A DNA stretch of 64,000 nt from Onthophagus taurus (GCF_036711975.1 NC_091976.1:18290001-18354000), one strand, 5' to 3'. Positions 1 to 12,099 are shown, numbered from the stretch's first letter. Notes: generated from the letters alone by a model not told the origin. Made by a program: numbers and translations.

Positions 1-1121
1 GAATGATTTCACTAACACTGGAAATGTGGAATCAAGAAAAAGAACTCGGCGAGCAACTGTAAGTACGGAAGAAAAGGAAATTGCGGTATTAGCTAGCGTT
101 GAGGTAAATCCTCAAGTTAGCACTCGACGACATGTAATTGACGCCGGAATATCGAAGACCAGCATTTTAAGAATATTAAAGCGCAACAAGTATCACCCAT
201 ACCACATTTCATTGCATCATCAGCTTTATGGAGGTGATTTTGAAAATCGATTAATATTTTGTCAATGGGCAGAAGAACGAATGCGGTTGGACATCAAACT
301 TATTAGAGAAGAATATTTGTTTCGAATAAAGTTAACCTAAAGACAAAATTAAAGAAAAGGAATTATCACATCCGATGACAAGATTCCAGTTACCTCTCCT
401 TGCGTCCTTCTGCCAGCCTTTCCAACCCTTGAGATGGAGGCTGGCCTTCATACCGGAGGTAAACTGATGCCATCGTTATTTCCTTAACCTGTCGATTAAT
501 GGTGCACCGTACTCTAATCGACGTTACGTCTCGTTTTCGATTAAATGCTTGGACGGACATTCTTGATGATTGGTTACAAAACTTGGGGATAAAGGTAATT
601 GGAGGTTTCACAAAATCTAGCGCTGAACCATTTGTTTGGCCACTTTCTTTGTAGGACTTGAATACCTTAGATATTTTTCATTGGGATGAAACATGCATGA
701 TGATACCGATACAAAACATTCATCAGGAGCAAAGAGTGAGTATGGAGTGTTGAAACATTTAAAGCCGGAAGGCTGATATTAATGGAAATGGATGATATTA
801 ATTTTTTTCTGAGCTTTTAGCAAGATTTCGGTTTTGCTTCTTCTTGCTTCTTTTGCAAGGTGATGTTTTTTTTTAAATTTTACTTTGCTTGTGGTGTTGG
901 TATCACATTTTGAAAACTATATTTGTTTTTGTAACCATGCAAGTTCTGCAATTAAAATGAAAGTAATTTTATATCATCATTTTTCTTGATTCTCCTAAAT
1001 TTACTATCTCAATATTTATAATTCTGAACGAGTTGCGTTCTTCAATCAATCTATCTGTATACATATAGATAATGCACTGTACATTGTGCATTATGGGTAG
1101 TAAAAATTTTTTGCAATTTTG
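1..1121 (+). mobile_element. Mariner-like transposon remnant, unit 1 of tandem pair
   Basis: The frame at 26-340 encodes a helix-turn-helix transposase start (residues near STRRHVIDAGISKTSILRIL, then LYGGDFENRLIFCQWAEER), the layout of mariner-like transposases found in many insects. A decayed C-terminal part follows at about 500-760. The unit matches 1144-2509 almost base for base but lacks 228 bp (see unit 2) and carries extra point changes. It enters the window already begun, so its true 5' end is outside. No functional protein is possible: the catalytic middle is missing. Confidence 0.75.
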
Positions 1122-1143
1122 TGGTTACATTTTACAGAGTTGT

Positions 1144-2509
1144 GAATGATTTCACTAATACTGGAAATGTGGAATCAAGAAAAAGAACTCGGCGAGCAAC
1201 TGTAAGTACGGAAGAAAATGAAATTGCGGTATTAGCTAGCGTTGAGGTAAATCCTCAAGTTAGCACTCGACGACTTGTAATTGACGCCGGAATATCGAAG
1301 ACCAGCATTTTAAGAATATTAAAGCGCAACAAGTATCACCCATACTACATTTCATTGCGTCAGCTTTATGGAGGTGATTTTGAAAATCAATTAATATTTT
1401 GTCAATGGGCAGAAGAACGAATGCGGTTGGACAGCAAACTTATTAGAGAAGAATATTTGTCAGAAAATGAGACACTGGTGTAACGCTTGTCATTCTTCTT
1501 TCCATTAAATATATTATCGCTGATCTTCCTTAAAAAAACCGTTATTTAAAAAATTTATACTTTCGTATACTATTTGTATTTCCTCCAAAATAATTTACCA
1601 ACTTTGTTAGAAGATTGAGAATCTTAATATCTACGAAGAAATATGGTTTCAACAACATGGTTGCTCTTATGTCTTGCAAAAGGACTGTTTCGAATAAAGT
1701 TAACCTAAAGACAAAATTAGAGAAAAGGAATTATCACATCCGATGACAAGATTCCAGTTACCTCTTCTTGCGTCCTTCTGCCAGCCTTTCCAACCCTTGA
1801 GATGGAGGCTGGCCTTCATACGAGAGGTAAACTGATGCCATCGTTATTTCCTTAACCTGTCGATTGATGGTGCACCGTACTCTAATCGACTTTACGTCTC
1901 GTTTTGGATTAAATGCTTGGACGGACATTCTTGATGATTGGTTACAAAACTTGGGGACAAAGGCAATTGGAAGTTTAACAAAATCTAGCGCTGAACCATT
2001 TGTTTGGCCACTTTCTTTCTGGGACTTGAATACCTTAGATATTTTTCATTGGGATGAAACATGCAGCATGATGATACCGATACAAAACATTCATCAGGAG
2101 CAAAGATTGAGTAGTATGGAGTGTTGAAACATTTAAAGCCGGAAGGCGGCTAATTATGCGCGTTAGAAAGTCTGCCGAAATGGATGATATTAATTTCTTT
2201 CTGAGCTTTTAGCAAGATTTTGGTTTTGCTTCTTCTTGCTTCTTTTGCAAGGCGATGTTTTTTAATTTTACTTTGCTTGTGGTATTGGTATCGCATTTTG
2301 AAAACTATATTTGTTTTTGTAATCATGCAAGTTCTGCAATTAAAATGAAAGTAATTTTATATCATGATTTTTCTTGATTCTGCTAAATTTACTATCTCAA
2401 TATTTATAATTCTGAACGAGTTCCGTTCTTCAATCAATCTATCTGTATACATATAGATAATGCACTGTACATTGTGCATTATGGGTAGTAAAAATTTTTT
2501 GCAATTTTG
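1144..2509 (+). mobile_element. Mariner-like transposon remnant, unit 2 of tandem pair
   Basis: Unit 2 is longer than unit 1. The start frame (1121-1483) holds the helix-turn-helix and the LYGGDFENQLIFCQWAEER segment. Around 1633-1690 a frame reads EEIWFQQHGC, matching the WFQxDGxPxH motif of the family with the second catalytic Asp replaced by His. At 1864-2127 the block WPLSFWDLNTLDIFHWDE corresponds to the usual WPxRSPDLxPLDFFLWG. Stops and frame breaks separate the pieces. Unit 1 joins base 1460-equivalent directly to base 1689-equivalent, with TGT at both junctions. Confidence 0.75.
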
Positions 2510-2520
2510 TTTAAATAAAT

Positions 2521-2526
2521 TTTATT
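2521..2526 (-). terminator. Poly(A) signal of the His/Lys-rich gene
   Basis: AATAAA on the minus strand, 126 bases beyond the stop codon at 2652-2654. It lies immediately next to the end of the tandem mariner-like unit. Confidence 0.55.
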
Positions 2527-2651
2527 TTTGCAAAATAATCATAAACACAAAAACAATAATTAACATTTCAAATTAATCCATTTAAATTCCAAATACAAAC
2601 ATCAATAACAACACTAATTAGGTTTCATTTTTCAAACATATCTTCAAAATT

Positions 2652-3353
2652 TTAATGATGTTTATTATGTCGTTTCAATCCTGAATGTTTTTTCTTTTTC
2701 TGTGCGTCTTCTACTCCTTCTTGCTCAGCAGATGGTTCCGGCGATTCACATATTAAATGGCATTCTTCTGAACAGCCCGTATTTGGATCAGATGGATCAA
2801 GAATTGATTCGACAGCATCACGTTTTGCAACGTGTTTCTTGTGTTTCTTATGTCTCTTTGCTACATCAATAAGTGTGACATTTAAATTTTTAGTTTAGCA
2901 TTGATTCTAAATTTGCAATACCTTGTTGGGGATCAGTGGTATCATCACAGTAACATTTACATGAACTTTCAGCTGAAAATTATTTAATTATTTATTTTGG
3001 AACAATCTTAAATTAATCAAGTTAATTAATACGTGCGTCTACATCTGGGTTTACATCATCTGGTTGGGAAATTCCATTATAATCTTCCCATTCCTCATTT
3101 ACCATTTCTCTTTTGGCTTAAAAATGTTAATTATGTTCCATGTAATTATTGTAATAATTTTTATATAAACTTACCGTTTGCACCATGCTTTTTAAGATGT
3201 TTTTTATTGTGGTGTTTCTTATTATGAGATGGGGCTGAAATATAGCGGATTAAACTTTAATTTTAATTCATTATTTATGATTTAATTACCCTCTACAGCC
3301 AAACTAATGCCGAAGCAAACAATGATTACGGCCAAAGTTAAGGTTAACCTCAT
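2652..3353 (-). CDS. Secreted His/Lys-rich protein, five exons, 155 aa
   Basis: I assembled this gene from splice sites. Exons on the minus strand: 3353-3290, 3234-3175, 3116-3033, 2972-2922, 2860-2652. All four introns are GT-AG and phase 1, and the joined frame is open to TAA. Exon 1 encodes a signal peptide (MRLTLTLAVIIVCFGISLAV). Exon 2 is almost all His, Lys and Asn (HNKKHHNKKHLKKH). Exon 3 is acidic. Exon 4 carries SSCKCYCDD. Exon 5 has HKKHKKH, three more Cys and a basic His-containing tail. Dibasic KR sites occur near the start of exons 3 and 5 and again in exon 5, so processing by a proprotein convertase is possible. I do not recognise the family. The His clusters suggest metal binding or an antimicrobial or extracellular role, which is inference. 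The symmetric phase-1 exons would allow exon skipping without frameshift. Confidence 0.75.
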
Positions 3354-3380
3354 TTTGCGTAAAATTTCCTTGCAAAACTA

Positions 3381-3410
3381 ACTGACATCTCATCGCAATG
3401 CGTTATATAC
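3381..3410 (-). promoter_or_regulatory. Core promoter of the His/Lys-rich gene (TATA + Inr)
   Basis: On the minus strand TATATAA lies at 3409-3403 and an arthropod initiator TCAGT at 3385-3381, with the likely start A at 3383. Spacing is about 26 bases. The 5' leader would be about 30 nt before the ATG at 3353. Confidence 0.6.
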
Positions 3411-5020
3411 CGGTGGCAATAAAATAGTAAATCCCAACAATTTGAAATATCCTTCAGTTCGACTTTGTAACAAGAAGTTACCTTGTGACTTAGTTTTTTC
3501 GAAACGATCTTTTTTGAGTTATAAGTGTTTAATTATTACAGTAGCATTCCATTTTTTATAGTTACTTTTTACCACTTGTCGTTAATTTTTATCTTTTACA
3601 GTTTTGCAACAACAACCTTAATTAAAAGAAAATGAAACAATTTCGATTCTAACTTATTTTAAACTGATAGCTATCTTCAACAGTAACAAGGAAAAGCTGA
3701 AAGAAAAATTGCGAGAAAGAAGACGTAGAAGAAGCTGTACAACGAAGTGAAACAAACTCGAGAGAAGTTCCGCTACCACAACCCACATACATAAGGTCGG
3801 GACTGACCACGTTTCGGTCATTTCGGACAGCAGTAGGAACCTGGTAGTCCTTTCCTCTCAAAGGCCAAAGATAGCCGACTAAAGATACGGACCACGTGCA
3901 AGCACGTCCGAGATACTTGATACGGAACCATGGGAACTGCACCAGTACCGTTCACTTTACGGAAGAGAACCTGCAAAGAGAAAAGATATTCGCATGCTGC
4001 GAGGGTGCTCCTCTTTAACGATATCAAAGGCCAAACTTATACATACACACTGAAATTTCATTTTAGTCATGATACGCGCAAAAATCGACTTTATGTTAAT
4101 GAACATAATCAGCGTTATTTATCGTTTAGATATTTTAACCTTCCAATACCATTAAGTATGGAATTTAAGGACAAGCAAACGTTTTAGACGTTTTTAGAAA
4201 CTTATCGAAATATTTTTTAAATGAAAAGGTTTACTAAAAACTTATTATTTGATAACGTTAATTAGAAATTAAATAAAGAAGAAATAAAAGTGTTTGGGTG
4301 AAATAAATGAAGATATCACTTGGTAAGTTAGTGATCCAAACGATATCGGGAACGAGTTGTAGCCGGTACGTGACCGAACCCGGGTGCGTCTTTTAATTAA
4401 GGCGAACCGGTAGCTAAGCTGAAGAAGAAGTCTCACGATTGGCGGCTATCTGCGAGCTCTCGGCGTCCGTTGCCACGCTTTTCCGACAAATTTTATCTAC
4501 TCACGGTTCGGCACGTATCTAATAGGCGGCATCTATCCTGAACGAAAAAGCTCTCTCGCCGTCGTCGTCGTCTTCGCGTTTGTTGGTCGTGCGTAAGAAC
4601 GTCCGAGGGCGGAGGTTAATAGAGTTAATAAAGAGTTTACTACGTTTTAGTAGTATATCTAATAGTAAGTCCGTTTCGCTACCGGGAGGTTTTATACAGA
4701 TTTTTTTTTTTTTATACCGGCGATACGCTTTATAATGTTTAACAACTAACTAAATACCATTTTTCAAAAAACGTTTCTTTTACTTTAAAATGCCTCGACT
4801 GTATTATATTTTAGTTGTGCATTAAGAAATTTCCCATTTATACTACACGACCAAGATACAACGCAAATTAACATCTGAAGCGCAGTGTCGAATCACTTTT
4901 GGCCGTTTGGCAGAAATACTGCACTAAACTGTTTAATGATCAACAGATACTGGGGAAAGAGGACTTTTAACATAAACGATTGAGCACGAACCAGATATCA
5001 TGCAAGTAGAGGTAGAGGAG
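3411..5020. other. Non-genic stretch with a GC-rich block
   Basis: I see no supported gene. The short frames at 3649-4187 overlap one another on both strands and match nothing I know. Bases 4310-4660 are much richer in GC and CpG than the surroundings and include a GTC-rich run (about 4558-4575). This could be the promoter or untranslated first exon of a gene extending outside the window, but no coding start is visible. Confidence 0.4.
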
Positions 5021-5024
5021 ACAA

Positions 5025-5750
5025 TAGTACATTTAACAAAAGGATGCAACGATATAATGGGAGAAATTTTGAAGAATGTGAATCAACATGGCATTAAAAT
5101 GTTAACTGAGCTATGAAATTTGATTTGAAAACAAGGCCAGTGGCCCAAGGATTGGTCTACCTCTACTTGCATTCGTATATATAAGACCGGTACAACTACG
5201 AAATGTTGCAACTATCGTACCATCTATTTGATTTCACACCCGAGTAAGATTCTGCTGGTAAAGGTGTTCGCCAGGATTTTCAACTTTGATAACTTCTTCT
5301 AAACCGAATTGAGACTGAGAGTAATAAATGTGGACTTAGGATTAACGCGGAGAAAGCCAAAATTATGATCGTCGATTGTTCTGATGATCTGCAACTAACA
5401 GATGCTCTACACAGATTCCAAGTCGTAGATCAAATCGTGTAGCTAGGATCATATATTGATAACACATGTTAAAGTGAAAGTAATAGGAATGGCTAAAAGG
5501 ATCGAATCGATCCTTAGAGAATTGAACAACCAAAATAGATTATCTTCTATTTGTCTTGCGGATATCCTAAAATTTTTAAACACATTACACGACGAGATGA
5601 TAATAACATGAAGAGGTTGATAGTATCAGAAAACGTAGGTAAAGTGACGAAGCTTACCGACTCTTCGTTTTACGGCTGTGTAAATAAGGCCTGAAACTGA
5701 AGTCAATAGAATCTCGGTAATGAGAGAACGACTAAAAAGAAGAAATAGGA
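5025..5750 (+). mobile_element. Non-LTR retrotransposon (LINE) RT fragment
   Basis: Broken frames read WPKDWSTSTCIRIYKTG and NYRTIYLISHPSKILLVKVFARIF (fingers region of LINE reverse transcriptase), then jump to CGLRINAEKAKIMIVD and a degraded VYLGS-like segment. The RT active-site block between them is deleted. It is a dead internally deleted copy. The element type resembles the RTE-like endonuclease/RT LINEs abundant in insects. Confidence 0.7.
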
Positions 5751-7775
5751 GAAAATAATGTGTTATGCTCTTGGTATTATTTGATTTACTGCAAACTTTA
5801 ATGGTATTATGAAGCTTTCAAGAAGGATTGTAATATGTTATCCAAATAGTCACAAAGTGTTTCTGATCTTATAGAATCATTTTTGATTTATCAATTATGT
5901 TGAGCATCGTGATATAACTAAGAGACATTCTGAAATGCATAATAACTAGTGCAGAATTTGCTGCCACCAGATTTTCTCGTGAGGGTTGAGATATAGCACA
6001 GTTTCATCCATATTGCAGACAGGAAGAACAGCAGAGAACACATGTAAATGGGGTTTATTTAAAAACGACTAAACAAGGCAGAAAATCTGCAGAAAATATT
6101 TGAACAAATTGAACAATATATTCCTTATTCTTATTTAGAAACTTCGAGTCTGAATCATTTGGTTGATTTTTGGAAGTGGAGCCGACTTTTGCAACGTTGT
6201 AACGTTTTGTGTTTAAATGTTCATAGTCATACACTTGATCTGGTGTTTAGTCATCTTGTAGTGGTAACGTATCCCCAATTACTTGAAACACTTTGGATGA
6301 TATTTGAGGACGTTGCTAAATCCTAGCGTGAATTCTAATCTGATGTGTATTGAGAAAAGAAACAACCTGCAACAATGGATACTTACAATTTTCTTATAAC
6401 ATCTTTTTAAAGCTTCGTACAGGGTTACCTCAATGATTAAGACTGGCTAATTAGGAGATGTTTTCAATTGATGCTGTCGTGGATACATCTTACATTTAAT
6501 TTTATGATGCTGTTTACAGTTTGGTTGTGTGTAGGAATATGTCTGTGAAGCGCAAGATATGATGTGCGAGTTTGTAAAAGAGAATGTAAGTCGCATCAAC
6601 GCGAAGCAATTCATTCACGAATATAATATAATTATATAAGTAATATAATTTACAAATTTAACCATATTCGTTTCAGGCGACCTCCCAAGCAAAATTCTCA
6701 TTGCAGACAGAAAAATGGTTTTACACGTCAATTGTTCTCCCGATGAACATAGGTAATTTCAGCAGTATTTCAGCATTTCTTCAGTCAGCAGTATTTTTTT
6801 GTTTCTCTTTCGATAATCTTTCTCTTTAATTTTTGTGAATAAAAACGAGATGAGATGTACAAGATGCTGACGTAGAAACGACATTTCTGTAATCGGGAGT
6901 ACGATTACGTAGAAACCAAGAACCATATTGTGTGTTTCTGTTTTAGTCATCATTCTTCCTGGAAGAATTCAGAAAAGGAAGTCGATTTATAGCATCGATA
7001 TATTTCTGGTTACCAGACAGCCTATAGCCGTACTTTTGGTCTATATTCCAGATAACAGATTAGAAACGATGCAGTTCAACGTTACGTTCTTTGCAATCAC
7101 CAACTAGATGTGCTTTAACCTACCACCGAAACTCTCAACGTTAAGTGTTCTCAATTTAGCAATGGTGATTTTGATCCAGCTACTTCGATAAAGAGTTACA
7201 TACGATTTGGGAATTCCAACGCAACTGGTATAGAAGAACTCACATTTTCTTGAACACTATAGACCCAGTCATCTCAAAGAGACCTCGATATGAAACTTTT
7301 CATCGCCACAACCTCCCCAAAAAGCTTCCAAGCATTGTGTTTTCATTTATTTCAATAGTCTTTATCTCGAAATCGTATAAGTGGTACAATATATGTTCTT
7401 TTGCCTGACTATAAAATGGGCTTTTCCAAGAACCTATGCAAAAAACAGAAGCATTTGTCAACCATCACGCATATATCTTCAAATTACATGATCGAGAACG
7501 ACTTAGTATCACCACGTCAAGTGACAAACTTTACTTGAATCATAAGATAGCTTTCGGATATGATCTTGTCACTGGTGAAGTATTCAAACCACCTCGAAAT
7601 GGTATTGTGATGCTAACGTACCTATGTAACGCCGTAATTAGACTCAGACAATTACTCAGAGTAACTCAAGTTTGGCACCAAATTAATATAGATAATAGAA
7701 GTGGATGAAATTATGGCAAAAATTAAAGTTCAAAGTTTTTGTAACAGTTCCAAATGAATACCTAGTAATGATTTC
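5751..7775. other. AT-rich stretch without a supported gene
   Basis: No gene is supported. Frames at 6535-6585, 6677-6752 and 6947-7107 can be joined through GT-AG sites into one open frame, but there is no start exon and no family match (see findings). The frame at 7436-7708 is unrecognised. Confidence 0.3.
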
Positions 7776-7778
7776 TAG

Positions 7779-8267
7779 TGGGGCTGCGATGGCAGTAGTG
7801 GCCAAAGAATGTACAAACAAAGGTTTTCATATGAAGGTGTTAGTGATACCGTCATCTTTCCCATGTCGCTTGTGCCGTTAAAAGTTTTCTATATAGACGG
7901 TAAAGAAAACCAAAAAAATATTTGGCATGATCCTAGACCATCTTCGACGAGATACTGCGTACCCATAAAGTTTATGTTCCGAAAGGAAACCCCTCAATTA
8001 GGACAAGAAGAAGTGAAACTAATTGAAAGAGAAATAAATGAATTGATTTCGTCAAAATTTGTTACCGAATATGAAATTGAACACAAATTGCAATTTTCCA
8101 TGGTAGATGGTAAGTTGTGCAAATCAATTTCTAAAAATACATCGACCTTAAAGTGTTATGTTTGGGGTGCAAAATCTAAGAGCACAAACAACATTGAAAG
8201 AAGTAAAGCATACAAGGTTGATGTAAATAATAATCATCTTCTTCTGATTGATTTTAAACATTTGTAA
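7779..8267 (+). mobile_element. Transib (RAG1-like) transposase fragment
   Basis: After an in-frame stop at 7776-7778 the frame reads WGCDGSSGQRMYKQRFS, matching the block that holds the first catalytic Asp of Transib transposases (codon at 7788-7790), equivalent to SCDGMGD in vertebrate RAG1. It continues with DPRPSSTRYCVPIKFMFRKE, a QFSMVDGKLCKS segment and STLKCYVWGAKSK, which line up with the RAG1/Transib zinc-binding region. There the expected CxxC has its second Cys changed to Trp. The frame then diverges and ends at 8267. No other catalytic residues or terminal repeats were found, so this is a fragment. Confidence 0.75.
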
Positions 8268-8654
8268 TAACACCAGAGGTGTTTCTGATTCTGTTTCATC
8301 ATGTATGGTTTTTAGCAACTTTATCATCAAAAACCGTTACTGGACTGACATAGTCCATAATCACATTTCTGTACCAGCGATGAACAGGAGTGGCCAAATT
8401 TGAAACTGATTGGGCCATTCACTCGAAATTCTCACACAAAATTCTTGCAATTATCGACGCTACTAATGTTGTTAATTCAGCAATACTAAAGTTATAATTG
8501 TATTTATATACTTTTTAAATCGATTTATTAATCTCAAAATATAAAAGTGTTTTAACGCTTTAAAATAAAATTATTTTTCTATTTACTCTTTATCGTAATA
8601 AATTGATTTATAACTCAATCTTTCTTATTAGACATTTCTCCATCAAACAATTTA

Positions 8655-8963
8655 TTACCACAACCTATTTGCTACGTGCTTAACACATAGCTTCGTGCAT
8701 CCAATCAAGTATCGCCGGCTTAAATGAATACATCTTCTAAACGTAGAGGTGGCCACTACTTCGTAACCACAATCACTTGCACGGCAATTCTGATTAATGG
8801 TCTCACAATGAGCGAAGCCATCGTAAGGTCCGAAAGATGTGACCCCGGAAAGACCAATACAAGTTAGGATTCTAAGCTTCCAGCAAGGTTCTATAAAGGT
8901 TGTCGTAGCGAAAATTTGTCGTCGAAACGTCACCGCGTTAAGAAAGATAATTACTGGTAACAA
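8655..8963 (-). CDS. Unrecognised Cys-rich open frame (doubtful)
   Basis: A minus-strand frame of about 100 codons with eight Cys in the last 75 residues (pattern around CETINQNCRASDCGYEV). There is no ATG start, so if real it would be a terminal exon. The stop overlaps an AATAAA. I cannot match it to a cystine-knot or any other family. It may be chance in an AT-moderate segment. Confidence 0.2.
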   Translation of the reverse strand: MLPVIIFLNAVTFRRQIFATTTFIEPCWKLRILTCIGLSGVTSFGPYDGFAHCETINQNCRASDCGYEVVATSTFRRCIHLSRRYLIGCTKLCVKHVANRLW

Positions 8964-8969
8964 ATGTTA

Positions 8970-11555
8970 ACTGATTACGTTAATAGTCACAACGCCCATT
9001 CTGACATATGTTGAGGTTATTTGTCGTTTTATTAATCGATAATTTGCAGATAGGTCATTGATGTTTGTTAAGCATTTCTATGGCTTCGCTGTGTACACCA
9101 CATAAAACAGGATTATATCCAATTAATTTACAGTTAACGTTGGTCACATGAAATCGTTTCTGGGTATAACGAAATTTGGCAAAGCTAATTACTTCCTTGA
9201 GAAAATCGAAAGACACGCAGTTAGCATCATCACTGGAAACCGCAAATTTTCTTTTAAATCCAAAAATTTCATGCTGAGAGAACTCAATATATACGCTTTT
9301 CTATAGTGATACCAAAGTCGCGCCATGGTTACTTTATATCGAACGGTAGTTAATACATCGTATTATAGTGATTTGAGACAGTTTAAAAGTAAGCAACGAC
9401 AACTCGACCGCATAAGAAAAACCGTGAATGTTTCCAGCGTGAAAATGCGGCGGTCAAAGTAAACGGTTATCCTCGTGGTAAAGACGACGACTTCGTCGGA
9501 CCTACCGCTTAGAAATTATCCGGTTTATTGCTATTGCGGCATCCGAGCAATTAACGAATGTGACAAAAATAAAAGGACAGGATCACTAAATCGTTCATCT
9601 TCGTGTGCACGTTCCAAGTCGTAAAAGGTCCGAATCGTTATAGGTATATACCTTAGCTTATGATAACTTTCAACTTTGATTACATTTAATAATCAAGGAA
9701 TTAAAAAATTATATAGGAAGTTCATTCGGAAAATAAATCTAATACGATCTATTAATGGATCAGAACGATACCGTTGGGAATCATCAATATAATCAAAGAA
9801 CAAATATGTCGTATTAATACTTAAGCTTTTTAATAGAATTTATGAAAATTTCAAGATTTCTAATTAATTTAACTTTATAAAATTCGTTAACTCAGCAGGA
9901 TCATCATTCTTTTTAGTAGCAGATTTTTCTTAAATATCTGAAGATACTTATGAAACTAGTAAACTGTTGCTCATTAGCATCCAAGAGGTGCGAGTAAAGC
10001 TCGGTCGTGGGTTAATTATGCAGATCCCTGAGGACGTATTTTTTTCTTGTTCTTTCTTCTTTATCCAATTTGTAATAAATCGCCTCGGTTAGTCGAGAGA
10101 AGAAATCGATAGATCTCCGGGGAACACGTACGCCGAGCACTCTCGAGGTAAGTAACATACACACATACATGTCGTCTTCTCTCGGGTTTTCTTCCTCCCC
10201 GTTTAAAGGCATTGGCGTTCGCGGCCTTAGTGGAGATCCTTACTTTCTCACAGTGGTGACCCTCACCTACGCGCAGGATAAATGTGCGCCGCGCAAGAGA
10301 GGAGCTGCAGCGCGATCTGGTGCTGCTCGCCAGCAATTACGATTTTCTATAACGGTAGCAATTAAAATTAAATAAATTCCGAGGGGTCACGTTCCGACTT
10401 TACTCTTGGTAGCCGTCCGACAAGTCGTGGAAACCAAACCGAGGCTCCCTGAGAATGGAGTGGCCCAGCAAGCACCAAAGACAATGCTCCAGATTATCTT
10501 TATCAAACAATGTCTTCCGTAATGAAACTCTCTAGAACAACTTAAACTTATTGTATTCACAAAAAGAAAGATGTTTTGAACCAAATTATGTTTTTTATTG
10601 ATTATTCATGTTATAAGTCAAAGATAAATTTCAATAACATTTAGATGACCCTATGGCACTTCACGATCAAATCCACCTTTCAAATAGCCTTACCTTCTGG
10701 ACCGTTTATGCAACAGGACCTCTCCCTCGGCCCCCATAACAACAAGCAAAGATCGACAGTGGTCGATCGTAGTTCTAAATCTAAAAAAGGAACCTTTCGA
10801 TGCGTTCTTCGGTCCACATTGAACCGTTCTTCACCCACGAAGACGACGACGACTGCGACGTCCGGCGAAAGAAGAATGCTATTTGCATTCCTGCTGATAA
10901 TCATTTCAAGTCACCTCTAAAAAGAGTTTTATGGGTAAGTATACCAACGATAATCAGCCTAGCCCGTGAAATTGTTTAGGAGGATTGAGCTTTGCTGCTG
11001 ATGACCCCTGCTGGTTTTCGGGCCAGCACCGGCGATTATAATCTTTAAAAAGAGGTTCTCTGACTTGGCACATTCAACTCGTATTCGTTTAGCATTTTTT
11101 TAAGGTGTGTAATGTTTCGATGATTTTTTTATTGGATCCAAAAAGAAACGATGAAAAATAAAATAGAATTTCTCTAATAGAGAAATTTTCTTTGTTCACT
11201 TAAAACATTATAATATATTGATGAGAAATTTTCTAAAGACGTCGTATGTTTAGACTTCGTTAATTTAAACAAAGCAAACGATACTAAATATATAGCAGCA
11301 GTAAATTGATGCTATCATGTGGTCCGCTTTAATATGAGTTTACGTAACCACATGGCTATAATAATAACATTTGTATTGTTCAGTCATCATTTTTACCACA
11401 TTGTCGAGTTCAGATACACCAACAAGGTAAGGTTTAATGGTGTAGCAGTTTTATGAATAAGACCCCACCTCAACTATATCTAACTAATTAGTAACTTAAG
11501 GATGACATAAACTTTTTCTACATTTGTTCTGATCAATATATGATTTGAAAATAAT
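8970..11555. other. Non-genic stretch with a GC-rich block
   Basis: No supported gene. Bases about 10100-10360 are GC- and CpG-rich with open frames on both strands (10012-10375), which is what unconstrained GC-rich DNA or an untranslated first exon would give. Frames at 10645-10920 overlap on opposite strands and match nothing. Confidence 0.35.
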
Positions 11556-11559
11556 AATA

Positions 11560-12030
11560 TTTATTAGTTGTTGCAGGTGAAGGAATGGAGGTGGAGAATT
11601 TTCATCAGAAACACTTCCAAACAAGACGAAATTGGTTGAAAAAGTTTATGGAAAGAAAATTTATCAGTAAAATTCGTGATGATCAACAGATCCAGGGCTT
11701 CACTGACAAAAGAAAGAACGAAGGTTCTAACCTTGGGGGTAAACTTGGTGGTCAATGGTTCGAAACTAAAAATGTTGTTGCAAATTTAATGCCTGCTCTG
11801 TCCTGCCCTGTCCGGTCTAACTTCTTGGATGGCGGTTATCCCAGCCTTGTACTTTTTAAGGATATCTCTTAGTGTTTGGAGAGCTTTGCTCCGAACACTC
11901 CAGACAGAGTTCTCCCGTTCCACGAGCACAGTGTTAAGTCATTATTCCTTAAACCACTATTCCTTGTTAGTAGCTTAGGTCGATTCCTTAGAATCAACCT
12001 GGTGGTTTCTATGTTGGTTTTCATTGGGAG
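11560..12030 (-). mobile_element. LINE endonuclease-domain fragment
   Basis: Minus-strand frames read LTLCSWNGRTLSGVFGAKLS, then RDILKKYKAGITAIQEVR. These match the start of the APE-type endonuclease of RTE-like LINEs (consensus like LxLCSWNVRTL and L..YKxxIxAIQExRW, where the E is a catalytic residue). The remainder decays quickly. It is a 5' fragment only. Confidence 0.6.
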
Positions 12031-12099
12031 TGGCTACATCAGTCTTCTGCAGGATTGCTCAGGTTTTCAAGATCCAGTAACTAGAGGGTAATAGTCAGA

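Noticed and set aside
3033-3227. Plus-strand frame of 64 codons
   Set aside because: It is the antisense shadow of exons 2-3 of the His/Lys-rich gene.
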